Below are positions 43,475 to 52,375 of a stretch of 64,000 nucleotides of DNA, piece by piece. The position numbers and the translations under genes are program-made. Position 1 is the stretch's first letter, and the number at the start of each line of letters is the position of its first letter. This DNA comes from Lachnospiraceae bacterium (GTDB lineage Bacteria > Bacillota > Clostridia > Lachnospirales > Lachnospiraceae): contig QXWV01000107.1 in NCBI GenBank assembly GCA_009911195.1, positions 1-64,000 of the forward strand, read 5' to 3'. The notes under the pieces were generated by a model. It was not told the origin of the DNA. It was given only the letters and a program-made list of their open reading frames with translations, and made no database searches.

Positions 43475-43864
43475 TTATTTCATAACCAACTTCAAATTTT
43501 TAAACTCCTGATTCAGGCAGTCAATTAAACCATTATACTTTAACTGATTCGCCGCCAGTGTTACATTTTCCGTCTCAATATCCACGTTATTACCGTCCAC
43601 ACGGTACGAAAAATTAGCAGAATCCGTATAAGTCCGCGGCCGCAGCCTATTTATTTTCAAATCAGATACTTTGTCATCCATAGACTTATATCTGGAACGC
43701 CCTAATGCATTAGCCAGCTCATCTTCAAATGCAATATCCTGCCTCTTATAGCCCGGCGTTGTCGCATTCGCTATGTTATTGCTAATCACATCATTACGTA
43801 TCCATGCGGCATCTGCTGTCTTCTGCAGCACATTAATGTAATCAAAAGCATTTGTATTAATCAT
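43475..43864 (-). CDS. flgB: Flagellar basal-body rod protein FlgB, first gene of the operon
   Basis: The 129-aa product matches FlgB: LQKTADAAWIRNDVISNNIANATTPGYKRQDIAFEDELANAL at the N-terminus and VDIETENVTLAANQLKYNGLIDCLNQEFKNLKLVMK at the C-terminus. GAAAGGAG precedes the ATG. A sigma-A-like promoter lies about 50-80 bp upstream after the codY terminator, so flgB leads the long motility transcript. Confidence 0.96.
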   Translation of the reverse strand: MINTNAFDYINVLQKTADAAWIRNDVISNNIANATTPGYKRQDIAFEDELANALGRSRYKSMDDKVSDLKINRLRPRTYTDSANFSYRVDGNNVDIETENVTLAANQLKYNGLIDCLNQEFKNLKLVMK

Positions 43865-43914
43865 TTATAATATACTCCTTTCAACGTCCGAAAACCTTTA
43901 CCCACTCTCTTTAT

Positions 43915-43942
43915 ATTATAATTAAAATCCTCAAAAAGACAA
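43915..43942 (-). promoter_or_regulatory. Sigma-A-like promoter of the flagellar operon
   Basis: TTGTCT (43942-43937) and TATAAT (43920-43915) are 16 bp apart on the minus strand. They lie between the codY terminator and flgB, and the leader would be about 45 nt. No sigma-28-type TAAA/GCCGATAA pair is seen here. Confidence 0.7.
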
Positions 43943-43964
43943 GACGAAATTGAAACGACAATAA

Positions 43965-44003
43965 AAATAAAAAGGATTTATAAAAAATATGCCTAAATCC
44001 TTT
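43965..44003 (-). terminator. Rho-independent terminator of codY
   Basis: On the minus strand AAAGGATTTA pairs with TAAATCCTTT around a 13-nt loop and is followed by TTATTTTTATTG. It starts 27 nt after the codY stop and separates codY from the flagellar operon. Confidence 0.85.
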
Positions 44004-44030
44004 TACCCCTACGGCATCCATGCCAAACAA

Positions 44031-44816
44031 TCATTTTTTATTTTCGTTCTTAATCTTTTCTATCTCATCAAATACTACATCATTTAGTACTTTGATATAT
44101 GTTCCCTTCATCCCTGAAGAACGGGATTCAATAACCCCTGCACTCTCAAATTTCCTTAACGCATTCACTATTACGGACCTGGTAATCCCTACCCTATCCG
44201 CTATTTTGCTGGCCACAAGAATCCCTTCCAGCCCTCCGAGTTCGTCAAAAATATGTGTGACAGCTTCCATTTCCGAAAAGGACAATGTACTGATTGCCGA
44301 CCTCACCACTGCCAGTTTCCGGCTTTCTTCCGCGCTTTCTTCATTGACTGCACGCAGCATTTCCAGCCCTACTACCGTTGTACCATATTCACATAGAATA
44401 ATATCATCAATATCATACTGATGATTGCACTTATAGATAAACAAAGTACCCAGCCGCTCCCCGGCTATCTCAATGGGTGTAATAATCGCTTGGAATTTAT
44501 TCACGTCAATATTTTCAAACCCCAAAGTTTCTAAGTTTACATTTTCCTTCGTAGACAGCACAGCAAGCATTCTTTCGTTCAACATGGCATCAATGAAACC
44601 ACCTACGCGTTCAGCAATCAGTTCATTAATGGAATCCACACCTACTGCCGCCCCTAATCCTAAAACCTTTCCTTTTTTACTAATAACCAGTACATTAGAT
44701 GATAAAATTTCACATAATACATGACAAATATCATTAAAAACCACTTTGCTTGAGTTATTATTGTGTAGCAACTTACCAATTTTCCGCGTCTTATCCAAAA
44801 GCTGCACGCTACTCAT
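44031..44816 (-). CDS. codY: GTP-sensing pleiotropic repressor CodY
   Basis: The 261-aa product has an N-terminal GAF domain (about 1-155: LLDKTRKIGKLLHNNNSSKVVFNDICHVLCEIL) that binds branched-chain amino acids, and a C-terminal winged helix (about 200-250) with IADRVGITRSVIVNALRKFESAGVIESRSSGMKGTYIKVLN, the CodY signature. It represses nutrient-stress genes and in many clostridia affects motility. The ATG at 44816 follows GGAGGT. It stands between topA and flgB with its own promoter and terminator. Confidence 0.96.
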   Translation of the reverse strand: MSSVQLLDKTRKIGKLLHNNNSSKVVFNDICHVLCEILSSNVLVISKKGKVLGLGAAVGVDSINELIAERVGGFIDAMLNERMLAVLSTKENVNLETLGFENIDVNKFQAIITPIEIAGERLGTLFIYKCNHQYDIDDIILCEYGTTVVGLEMLRAVNEESAEESRKLAVVRSAISTLSFSEMEAVTHIFDELGGLEGILVASKIADRVGITRSVIVNALRKFESAGVIESRSSGMKGTYIKVLNDVVFDEIEKIKNENKK

Positions 44817-44907
44817 TCTATGACCTCCGTCTTTTCTTCTGCAAAATGCCATATCAAATGCCTAGTCCGAGGGTGCTTTTCACCCCAAGCCATTGTTTAC
44901 CGTGCTA

Positions 44908-44936
44908 ATTGTAACATATTAGTATCTGTATATCAA
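44908..44936 (-). promoter_or_regulatory. Sigma-A-like promoter of codY
   Basis: TTGATA (44936-44931) and TACAAT (44913-44908) are 17 bp apart. A leader of about 85 nt follows. The region 44937-45075 is very AT-rich with no gene; a weak CodY-box-like AATTTTCTG lies at 45029. Confidence 0.65.
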
Positions 44937-45075
44937 TAATTTTAAGATGTTTTTTTTTAAGTTTTTTTAAAATTTGATACAATTTTTACATTTACTATGC
45001 TATCTTTCCAAATTTGTATATTTATGTTAATTTTCTGCTAAAATATTCTGGTAATTTTTTCCTATATAGCCAATT

Positions 45076-47145
45076 TTAGGGCTTATTTTTATTCACTACA
45101 TGGCCACAATTTTCATTGGAGCATACGAGTTTATTTCCCTTTTCCAGCATGATGGCTCCGCACTGGGCACACTTTTCTTCAGAAGGTTTCTGCCAGACCA
45201 TAAACCCGCACTCCGGGTTATCAATACAGCCATAATATTTCCTTCCCTTTTTTGTTTTTTTAAGGACAATATCCTTTCCGCATTCCGGGCATGCTATGCC
45301 TATTTTTTCATAATAGGGCTTCGTATTGCGGCATTCCGGGAAGCCCGGACATGCCAAAAACCTTCCATGGGGCCCATATTTAATTACCATCTGCTTGCCG
45401 CAGATATCACAAACTTCATCGGACAATTCATCGGTAATTTTTACATGTTCCAGTTCTTTTTCGGCATTCTGGACCGCTTCTTCCAAATCCGGATAAAAAT
45501 TGGAAACTATTGTTTTCCATTTTACCGTCCCTTCTTCCACTCCATCCAGCAAAGCTTCCATATTTGCCGTAAAATTCACATCCACAATACTGGGGAAAGC
45601 CTCTTTCATCATATGGTTTACCACCTCCCCCAGTTCCGTTACGTATAGGTTCTTGTTTTCCTTTACCACATAATGTCTCGCCAATATGGTTGTAATCGTA
45701 GGCGCATATGTGCTGGGACGCCCTATTCCCAACTCCTCTAAAGCCCTCACCAAAGAAGCCTCCGTATAGTGGGGGGATGGCTGGGTAAAATGCTGTTTGC
45801 CATCTAGGTTTTCCAGATGAAGCTTTGTATCCTTGTCTATCCCTTTCGCCAATGTATTGTTTTCTTCCTTTTCATCCTCCTGAACATAAACGCTCATAAA
45901 TCCGTCAAATAATTCCTTAGACGCCGATACGGTAAACCGATGCCCATTCCCATCTATTTTCACGGAAGTAGTCTCATACTTTGCCGGTGTCATACGGCTT
46001 GCTGCAAAACGTTTCCAAATCAACTGGTACAGCCTGAACTGGTCTCTGGAAAGAGACTCCTTCATCAGTACCGGCGTGCGCGATATATCGGTAGGGCGTA
46101 TCGCCTCATGGGCATCCTGTATCTTTTTATCCGTTTTCTTTTCATTGATAGCAGTAGCCGCATACTCTGGGCCATATTCTTTTTCGATATATTCTTTGGC
46201 CGAAGCCTCCGCTTCTTCCGAAACTCTGGTGGAATCCGTACGCAGATACGTGATAATACCTACCGTTCCATTTCCTTTAATATCAATCCCTTCATATAAT
46301 TGCTGGGCCAGCCTCATGGTTTTCTGGGTGGAAAAATTCAACACCTTGCTGGCTTCCTGCTGTAAAGTGGATGTGGTAAATGGCAGTGGCGGTTTTTTCA
46401 TCCGCTCCCCTTTCTTCACTTCCGCCACTTCATATTCTGCCTCTTGTAACTCTTCTACAATTTTATCCAATTCCTGTTTCGATGCAATATTTATTTTGCT
46501 GTCCTTTTTCCCGTAATATTTTGCCCTAATAGGCTTTTTTTCCCCAGGAATACGGAATTCCCCATCCAATGTCCAATATTCTTCTGGAATAAACTCGTTG
46601 ATTTCCTCTTCCCTGTCACAAATAATGCGCAGTGCCACCGACTGTACACGCCCTGCGCTCAATCCCCTTTTTACTTTTTCCCAAAGCAGCGGGGAAATGC
46701 GGTAGCCTACCATACGGTCGAGCACACGCCTTGCCTGCTGGGCATCCACCAGGTCCATATTTATCTCCCTGGCATTTTTCAATGACTCTTTCACTGCATT
46801 TTTCGTTATTTCATTAAAAGTAATCCTATATACTTTTTTGTCTTCCAGTTTTAATGCCTTAAGCAGATGCCAGGAAATTGCCTCGCCCTCCCGGTCAGGG
46901 TCAGTAGCCAGGTAAATCTTTTCCGCTTTCTTTACTTCCTTACGGAGATTGGCCAGGATATCCCCCTTCCCCCTGATGGTAATATATTTGGGCTCATAAT
47001 CATGTTCTACATCCACTCCCAGTTGGCTTTTCGGCAAATCCCTTACATGCCCATTGCTGGCTGCCACCTCATAATTAACGCCAAGAAATTTTTTAATTGT
47101 TTTCACTTTTGCCGGCGATTCCACTACTACCAGATATTTTGCCAT
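45076..47145 (-). CDS. topA: DNA topoisomerase I (type IA)
   Basis: The 689-aa product has the Toprim domain (KYLVVVESPAKVKTIKKFLGVNYEVAASNGHVRDLP; YLATDPDREGEAISWHL), the catalytic Tyr region (GIITYLRTDSTRVSEEAEA), and three C-terminal four-Cys zinc modules (CDICGKQM...CPGFPEC; CPECGKD...CIDNPEC; CAQCGAI...CSNENC). It relaxes negative supercoils. The start at 47145 (MAKYLVVV) is set by the family; the longer frame upstream is leader sequence. Transcription comes from a promoter about 190 bp upstream. Confidence 0.97.
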   Translation of the reverse strand: MAKYLVVVESPAKVKTIKKFLGVNYEVAASNGHVRDLPKSQLGVDVEHDYEPKYITIRGKGDILANLRKEVKKAEKIYLATDPDREGEAISWHLLKALKLEDKKVYRITFNEITKNAVKESLKNAREINMDLVDAQQARRVLDRMVGYRISPLLWEKVKRGLSAGRVQSVALRIICDREEEINEFIPEEYWTLDGEFRIPGEKKPIRAKYYGKKDSKINIASKQELDKIVEELQEAEYEVAEVKKGERMKKPPLPFTTSTLQQEASKVLNFSTQKTMRLAQQLYEGIDIKGNGTVGIITYLRTDSTRVSEEAEASAKEYIEKEYGPEYAATAINEKKTDKKIQDAHEAIRPTDISRTPVLMKESLSRDQFRLYQLIWKRFAASRMTPAKYETTSVKIDGNGHRFTVSASKELFDGFMSVYVQEDEKEENNTLAKGIDKDTKLHLENLDGKQHFTQPSPHYTEASLVRALEELGIGRPSTYAPTITTILARHYVVKENKNLYVTELGEVVNHMMKEAFPSIVDVNFTANMEALLDGVEEGTVKWKTIVSNFYPDLEEAVQNAEKELEHVKITDELSDEVCDICGKQMVIKYGPHGRFLACPGFPECRNTKPYYEKIGIACPECGKDIVLKKTKKGRKYYGCIDNPECGFMVWQKPSEEKCAQCGAIMLEKGNKLVCSNENCGHVVNKNKP

Positions 47146-47332
47146 AAAAATAACCATGCCTTTCTCACAGCCCGTTAAGCGGAACTGTAGATGATTTTCC
47201 AGCACATCATTGCATCCCCTTCCCAAAATGGAAATACGGTTTACGTAAGGAAACATATAAGGATGAACTGGTGAAAAGTATATATATATTGTATTTATAT
47301 TCATGCGAATTATGTTGTCACCAATCTGCATC

Positions 47333-47361
47333 ACTATACAATAATTTTTTCTTGGTTGCAA
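47333..47361 (-). promoter_or_regulatory. Sigma-A-like promoter of topA
   Basis: TTGCAA (47361-47356) and TATAGT (47338-47333) are 17 bp apart. The leader to topA would be about 180 nt and contains no supportable gene. Confidence 0.7.
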
Positions 47362-47398
47362 GTATATTATAAAAAATTTATATTTTGCCATAACAGTT

Positions 47399-47467
47399 CA
47401 TCCAGCCTATCTTCTGCCTGCCAAATTATGTCCACACGAATTTGGCGGGCAAATGATGGGCTGGATG
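47399..47467. repeat. 69-nt long inverted repeat between dprA and topA
   Basis: CATCCAGCC pairs with GGCTGGATG at the ends, and TGCCTGCCAAATT pairs with AATTTGGCGGGCA inside (12 of 13, the exception a G-U), around an 11-nt loop. It starts 10 nt after the dprA stop and lies just upstream of the topA promoter. A terminator is possible, but no T-run follows on the minus strand. Confidence 0.75.
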
Positions 47468-47477
47468 GAATGCCCTC

Positions 47478-48704
47478 CTACCCTTTCTTAAACTGCCCCG
47501 CCCCCACCTTCACTGCCTTCTCTTCCATACACAGCCTTGAGAGTGCACAGATTAATTCCCTATATTCCATTCCGGTCTCCTGCATCAACCTGTCGATGTT
47601 TTTAGGGTAAAAATCCAATATGTCCAATATTTTCTTTTCTTTTTTCCCTTGGTATTTCTCCTGCCCACCCCCATTTTCATTTCCACCCCTTCCCTCCAGG
47701 CCCCCGCCGTTTCTCCCCGTCTTCAAGCAAATAGCCCCTGATTTCCCGGGCAGCCTGTTCCGCAGCCCTGTTTCTTCCAATAGTTCTCCTATGTTTGTGA
47801 AAATACCTGCCCCCTGCTTTATCAACCGTAGGCAGCCCTGGCTTAAGCAGTCTGTAATACGCCCTGGTATAACATAGACTTCCTTGCCTTGTTCTAAAGC
47901 CATATCCGCAGTGATAAGCGTACCGCTTTTTTCCCTTGCTTCTACAATCAGCACAATATCTGCAAGGCCGCTGATAATACGGTTTCGACGTGGAAAAAGC
48001 CTGGATACCGGCTTAGTCCCCGGCGGATATTCGGAAATGACCGCACCGTTTTCCTTGGCTTTTATGTAAACATTACGGTTTTCTGACGGGTAACAGATAT
48101 CCGTTCCACATCCCAGTACCGCATAAGTTTTTCCTCCCGCTTCCAATGCCGCTCGCTGGCTGATGCCATCAATCCCTTTAGCCATACCGCTGATTACATT
48201 TACCCCTTCCAATGCCAGCTCCTTCCCGCATCGTTGTGCCATAAAACGGCCATAATCGGAGCATTGCCTGGCGCCGATGACAGCTATGGAAGGAATGTCT
48301 TCCTCCGGCAATTTTCCCTCCACATAAATCCCAAAAGGCGCATCCGGTATATTCTTTAACCGTTTGGGATAGTATGGATGGTAAATAGAAATAAACTGGA
48401 TTCCTTTTTGCTTTAAGGCATTGTATTTCTCTAAAATATCCCCTTCTCTTTTTGCCATTAGCAACGCTTCCGCCTTTGATTTAGGAATAATTTCCAGCAT
48501 ATCAGAAAGCTTTAGCCCGTATACTTTCCTGGGAGAGCCTGCATGGTTTACCAATTTTTCTATTGTCCGGCTTCCGATTCCTTCCACGCTGGTCATCCAA
48601 TAAATGTAAGGCTGCTCCTCCTTCCAATTTTGGGTATGGCTTTCTAACAGTCCTTCCCGGCCATTTCCTATGTTTCCCAATATTTTTCTCCCCCCATCCT
48701 GCAT
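47478..48704 (-). CDS. dprA: DNA-processing protein DprA (Smf)
   Basis: The product (408 aa) has an N-terminal helix-hairpin-helix/SAM-like region (YIYWMTSVEGIGSRTIEKLVNHAG), the Rossmann DprA domain (IAVIGARQCSDYGRFMAQRCGKELALEGVNVISGMAKGIDGISQRAAL; VLGCGTDICYPSEN), a Gly/Glu linker (about 320-345) and a C-terminal winged helix (ILDILDFYPKNIDRLMQETGMEYRELICALSRLCMEEKAVKV). It loads RecA on incoming single-stranded DNA in transformation. The start overlaps comM by 37 nt and has a weak ribosome binding site. Confidence 0.94.
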   Translation of the reverse strand: MQDGGRKILGNIGNGREGLLESHTQNWKEEQPYIYWMTSVEGIGSRTIEKLVNHAGSPRKVYGLKLSDMLEIIPKSKAEALLMAKREGDILEKYNALKQKGIQFISIYHPYYPKRLKNIPDAPFGIYVEGKLPEEDIPSIAVIGARQCSDYGRFMAQRCGKELALEGVNVISGMAKGIDGISQRAALEAGGKTYAVLGCGTDICYPSENRNVYIKAKENGAVISEYPPGTKPVSRLFPRRNRIISGLADIVLIVEAREKSGTLITADMALEQGKEVYVIPGRITDCLSQGCLRLIKQGAGIFTNIGELLEETGLRNRLPGKSGAICLKTGRNGGGLEGRGGNENGGGQEKYQGKKEKKILDILDFYPKNIDRLMQETGMEYRELICALSRLCMEEKAVKVGAGQFKKG

Positions 48705-50209
48705 TCCAATGCTTCTTCAATATGGATTCCTTTTACTTTTTCATAACCATCCAAATCAGCTATGGTACGTGCCACTTTTAAAATCCGGCAATATGCCCTA
48801 GCGCTCATTTTCATTTTATTAAAAATTTTTTCCATCAGCTTTTCCTCTTTCTTTTCCAACCTGCAAAAATATTTTAAGTCCTGCTGAGGAAGCAATGCGT
48901 TGCATTGGTAGGGCTTTCCTACATACCTCTCTTCCTGCAGCCTTCTCGCCTGGATGACCCTTTCCCTAATACTGCTGCTGGATTCCTCCACTCTGTTTTG
49001 GGAGAGCTGTTCCGCCGTTACCTGGGAAACACCCGCGCATAAATCTATCCTATCCAGCACAGGACCCGATATATGCCCCTGATATCTTTTGATTTGATAT
49101 TCTGTACATCTGCACCTGCCTATATCGGGATAATATCCGCATGGGCAGGGATTCATTGCCCCAATAAACATACAGTCTGCCGGGAACGTATAATTCCCTC
49201 CCAAGCGGGCAATGCTGATTTTTTTTTCTTCCAAAGGCTGACGGAGCATATCGATAAAATATGCCTTAAATTCCGGCAGCTCGTCCAAGAACAAAATTCC
49301 TTTATGGGCGAGGCTTATCATCCCCGGTTTTATCTGCTTTCCTCCCCCTGCCAGCGCCTGGGCAGTAATGGTATGGTGAGGCGACATAAAAGGCCGTTTC
49401 TTAACAAGAAAATTCCCATTTGTCAAAAGCCCTGCCAGGCTATAAACGGAAGAAACCTCCAGGCTTTCTTCCTCCGTAAGCGGCGGAAGGATACCCGGAA
49501 TCCTTTTCGCTATCATTGTTTTTCCTGAACCCGGCGGCCCTATCAACAGCAGATTATGGAATCCAGCCGCCGCTATTTCCGCTGCCCGTTTTGCTTCAGC
49601 CTGTCCCTTGACTTCGCCGAAATCTAGCCCATTCCTTTCCTCTGCACATGCCAAACTATTTTCCCCATTCTCTCTTTCCGTCTCCGGATTCGGCCTGTTC
49701 CCCTCTTTCAAATAAGCAATGGTTTCTTTTAAATCCCTTACCCCAACAATTTCGATTCCTCCGATTAATTTCCCTTCCCCGTAATTCTCCATAGGAAGCA
49801 AACACCTCTTTATCCCCTCCTCTTTTGCCTTCCGGACAAATGGCAATACCCCACGGACAGGGTTGACACTGCCATTGAGCCCCAGTTCCCCCGCTGCTAT
49901 CAGCCCCTCTGTACTCTCCTTTGGAATATTCCCAAGGGCTTTTAAAATCCCTAATGCTATGGGCAAATCAAACGCAGTTCCCTCTTTCCTGACATTTGCC
50001 GGTGCAAGGTTAACTGTAATCCTCATGGGGGGCAATGTGACCCCGGCATTCTTTAACGCAACCCTTACCCGTTCCCCCGCCTCTTTTACTTCACTGCTCA
50101 AATATCCTACCAATATAAACCCCGGCAACCCCTGGGCAATATCCACCTCCACATGAATCAGGGCAACCTCCATCCCCAGAATTGCCGCGGACATAATCCT
50201 ACTAAACAT
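48668..50209 (-). CDS. comM: YifB/ComM family Mg-chelatase-like AAA+ ATPase
   Basis: The 513-aa product has an N-terminal Lon-S16-like domain (about 1-190: GLPGFILVGYLSSEVKEAGERVRVALKNAG), the AAA+ core with LLIGPPGSGKTMIAKRIPGILPPL (Walker A) and GILFLDELPEF (Walker B), and a C-terminal domain with CRCTEYQIKRYQGHISGPVLDRIDL. ComM is a branch-migration helicase that aids integration of transformed DNA. The ATG at 50209 follows AAGGAGGG; the longer frame lacks a site. It overlaps dprA. Confidence 0.94.
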   Translation of the reverse strand: MFSRIMSAAILGMEVALIHVEVDIAQGLPGFILVGYLSSEVKEAGERVRVALKNAGVTLPPMRITVNLAPANVRKEGTAFDLPIALGILKALGNIPKESTEGLIAAGELGLNGSVNPVRGVLPFVRKAKEEGIKRCLLPMENYGEGKLIGGIEIVGVRDLKETIAYLKEGNRPNPETERENGENSLACAEERNGLDFGEVKGQAEAKRAAEIAAAGFHNLLLIGPPGSGKTMIAKRIPGILPPLTEEESLEVSSVYSLAGLLTNGNFLVKKRPFMSPHHTITAQALAGGGKQIKPGMISLAHKGILFLDELPEFKAYFIDMLRQPLEEKKISIARLGGNYTFPADCMFIGAMNPCPCGYYPDIGRCRCTEYQIKRYQGHISGPVLDRIDLCAGVSQVTAEQLSQNRVEESSSSIRERVIQARRLQEERYVGKPYQCNALLPQQDLKYFCRLEKKEEKLMEKIFNKMKMSARAYCRILKVARTIADLDGYEKVKGIHIEEALECRMGGEKYWET

Positions 50210-50310
50210 AAACCCTCCTTCTTTCGTTATAATAAAAATAATTGAATCCGTGAGAGAACCCCCACAATTGAACGGCATCTTTCCATGCCAAAATGAGAAT
50301 ATACTTTTAA

Positions 50311-50378
50311 TGAAAGAATGCCCTTGCGGGCAGAGTCCTAAGGAATCCACCTGGCTTGGCCCGATACCCCCTTAGGAC
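50311..50378 (-). promoter_or_regulatory. Paired stem-loops between the HD-GYP-like gene and comM
   Basis: The minus-strand transcript can form GTCCTAAGG/CCTTAGGAC (50378-50370 with 50343-50335; 26-nt interior rich in GC), then TGCCC-GCAA-GGGCA (50332-50319), a stem with a GNRA loop followed by TTCTTTCATT. The second hairpin is a plausible weak terminator and the first may be part of a folded leader. The rest of the 197-nt gap shows nothing else. Confidence 0.5.
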
Positions 50379-50406
50379 ATTCCATATACCAATAGATTTT
50401 GCTGCC

Positions 50407-51579
50407 TTATGCTTCCGTTTTCCCCTCTTCCACTTCTTCCTGGGCAATCCCTACCTGCATCTTTGCTTCCTGCTTCACCTGGACAGGGAAACCATTGTCA
50501 ATCAGCGTCTGCGTATCAATCACATAACGGTTATCCATGGTTTTCATAATATCCGCTACTTCTACATCCCCATATTCCTTGCTGCTTAAATCAATAATAT
50601 TGTTGTTTTTGAATCCCAGCACCATGGGGCGCAGCACATTTTCCTCATTATTACGTATAACGATTGCTTTCTCTTTTGTGCTCAGTTCCACGCTTACCCC
50701 TGGGGCCAGGATATCAATGGACTGGATTAGGGCATCTACAATCGCCAATTCAAAAACATCCGGATGGCTGATGAGATACTTAATCGCTGCAACTTCCGAT
50801 TCCGGCGGCATATTCAAACGCATGGCTGTCATAGTATCATAAATTTCTGCTACCAAGAGTATTTTTGCCCCTAAAGAAATCTTTCCCTGCTGGTCATTTT
50901 CTCCTGCCCTAATACTCTTCATAGCATTATTCATTTGCACGCAAATCCTTTTCATTCCCGGCTGGGAAGCAAATACACTGCCAATAACCTCATACCCCGC
51001 CTTTTCATATGTAGCGATAACCTCCAGTTCATCTTCATTCGGATTATCCTTTTTCGCAATCGCCTTGGGGATGGACATTTTACCCACATCATGGACAAGG
51101 GCTGCCGCAATTAACTCCATCTGTTCTTCCCACTTCATATTCAGGACATGGGACATCAATGCACATAAAATTGCCACATTCAAGGAATGTTTGTATATGT
51201 AATCCTCACGGCTCCGCAAATTCTGTATAAAATTAATTCTCTTATTCAGGCTGCCGTATCTTTGCATAATACTGTTGACAATCCCCTGGAATTTATTTCC
51301 TTTTGCTTTATCCTGCTTGATTTTATCCAGCTCATCCTTTAGCAAAAATACTGTAATCGTCTGAAAACGTTCAAAAATAATATCTTCCTGGGTCATAGGC
51401 GGCACCGGCTCCGCCGGCTCTAATATGAACAGGCCAATTAGGCCGAATGCCCTGATACTTTGAATCCCTTGCATAGTCAGCTTGGAATTACGTTCATAAA
51501 GCAATACCCCATCCTTATTGTAGATGGGCCTCGCCAGCCTCATTCCCCGTTTTAATTTATCCGTTTTCACAAAAAGCAT
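50407..51579 (-). CDS. Degenerate HD-GYP domain protein
   Basis: The 390-aa product has an N-terminal region (about 1-70: LFVKTDKLKRGMRLARPIYNKDGVLLYERNSKL) typical of clostridial HD-GYP proteins and an HD domain (about 125-290) with YIYKHSLNVAILCALM and ALVHDVGKMSIPKAIAKK. The family normally also has a conserved His in (T/K)HxxxG, the HH pair and the GYP motif. Here TYEKAGYEV lacks the His, and the HHERxDGxGYP stretch is replaced by CVQMNNAMKSIRAGENDQQ. EIYDTMTA remains. It probably no longer cleaves c-di-GMP but may bind it. It follows sigK by 24 nt with a GGGGGG site. Confidence 0.82.
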   Translation of the reverse strand: MLFVKTDKLKRGMRLARPIYNKDGVLLYERNSKLTMQGIQSIRAFGLIGLFILEPAEPVPPMTQEDIIFERFQTITVFLLKDELDKIKQDKAKGNKFQGIVNSIMQRYGSLNKRINFIQNLRSREDYIYKHSLNVAILCALMSHVLNMKWEEQMELIAAALVHDVGKMSIPKAIAKKDNPNEDELEVIATYEKAGYEVIGSVFASQPGMKRICVQMNNAMKSIRAGENDQQGKISLGAKILLVAEIYDTMTAMRLNMPPESEVAAIKYLISHPDVFELAIVDALIQSIDILAPGVSVELSTKEKAIVIRNNEENVLRPMVLGFKNNNIIDLSSKEYGDVEVADIMKTMDNRYVIDTQTLIDNGFPVQVKQEAKMQVGIAQEEVEEGKTEA

Positions 51580-51603
51580 ATCCAGCCCCCCTTATCTTTT
51601 CGT

Positions 51604-52236
51604 TTATTCTTTTTCAAACCCTTTTCTCAATTTATTCAGCGCCCTTTTCTCTATCCGTGATACATAGCTACGGGATATGCCCAGCATTTCTCCGATTTCT
51701 CTCTGCGTCACTTCTTTTCCTGTTGCAAGCCCGTACCGCAAAAAAATAATCTCTTTCTCCCGTTCCTCCAAATGCTGCAATATTTTGCCAAGCCTTTTTA
51801 AATTCCCGGCCATTTCCATCCTATCTATGACATCAACCTGCTCGGATTCTATAATATCCAGCAAATTAATCTCGTTTCCCTCCTTGTCAGTTCCTATCGG
51901 TTCATATAAAGAGACCTCCTTGGAAGTCTTTTTCTTTGAACGCAACAGCATCAGTAATTCATTGTCAATGCATCTGGACGCGTATGTACTGAGTTTACCT
52001 TTGCCGGAATCAAAGGAGGAAACAGCTTTAATCAGCCCTATTGTCCCTATTGATATCAAATCCTCCATCTCTTCATCCACGTTCTGATATTTCTTGGCAA
52101 TGTGGGCAACCAGACGTAAGTTGCGTTCAATCAGGATTTCCCTGGCTTCCCTGGCTTTTTCACTGCTTCCTTTTTGCAGCATCTGAATATAACGGGCTTC
52201 TTCTTCTGCAGTTAAAGGTTTTTGAAAAGTTTTCAA
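51604..52236 (-). CDS. sigK: Sporulation sigma factor SigK, uninterrupted and without pro-sequence
   Basis: The 210-aa product closely follows SigK: PLTAEEEARYIQMLQKG, ILIERNLRLVAHIAKKYQNVDEEMEDLISIGTIGLIKAVSSFD, KLSTYASRCIDNELLMLLRSKKKTSKEVSLYEPIGTDKEGNEINLLDII, and region 4 VTQREIGEMLGISRSYVSRIEKRALNKLRKGF. It drives late mother-cell transcription. The N-terminus starts only seven residues before the conserved PLT motif, so there is no cleavable membrane pro-sequence as in Bacillus pro-SigK, and no skin element splits the gene. The start codon is TTG after GGGGGC. The gap to hflX (52237-52375) is AT-rich and holds no gene. Confidence 0.92.
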   Translation of the reverse strand: MKTFQKPLTAEEEARYIQMLQKGSSEKAREAREILIERNLRLVAHIAKKYQNVDEEMEDLISIGTIGLIKAVSSFDSGKGKLSTYASRCIDNELLMLLRSKKKTSKEVSLYEPIGTDKEGNEINLLDIIESEQVDVIDRMEMAGNLKRLGKILQHLEEREKEIIFLRYGLATGKEVTQREIGEMLGISRSYVSRIEKRALNKLRKGFEKE

Positions 52237-52375
52237 AAGGCGCCCCCAAAGTCAATTTATTATATTCTATGACCTTGCCGCCTTTCTAGTGCCTTTCCCA
52301 ATTTACTAATTCAATTTATATATATTATATAAATTTTTATCAAAAATGGCAACACTTATGGCATAATTCACATAT

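Noticed and set aside
44020-44421. Plus-strand frames opposite codY and opposite many flagellar genes
   Set aside because: They mirror real minus-strand genes, lack ribosome binding sites and show no recognisable domains.
45029-45043. CodY-box-like AATTTTCTG upstream of codY
   Set aside because: Only about 11 of 15 positions fit the consensus and the region is so AT-rich that chance matches are expected.
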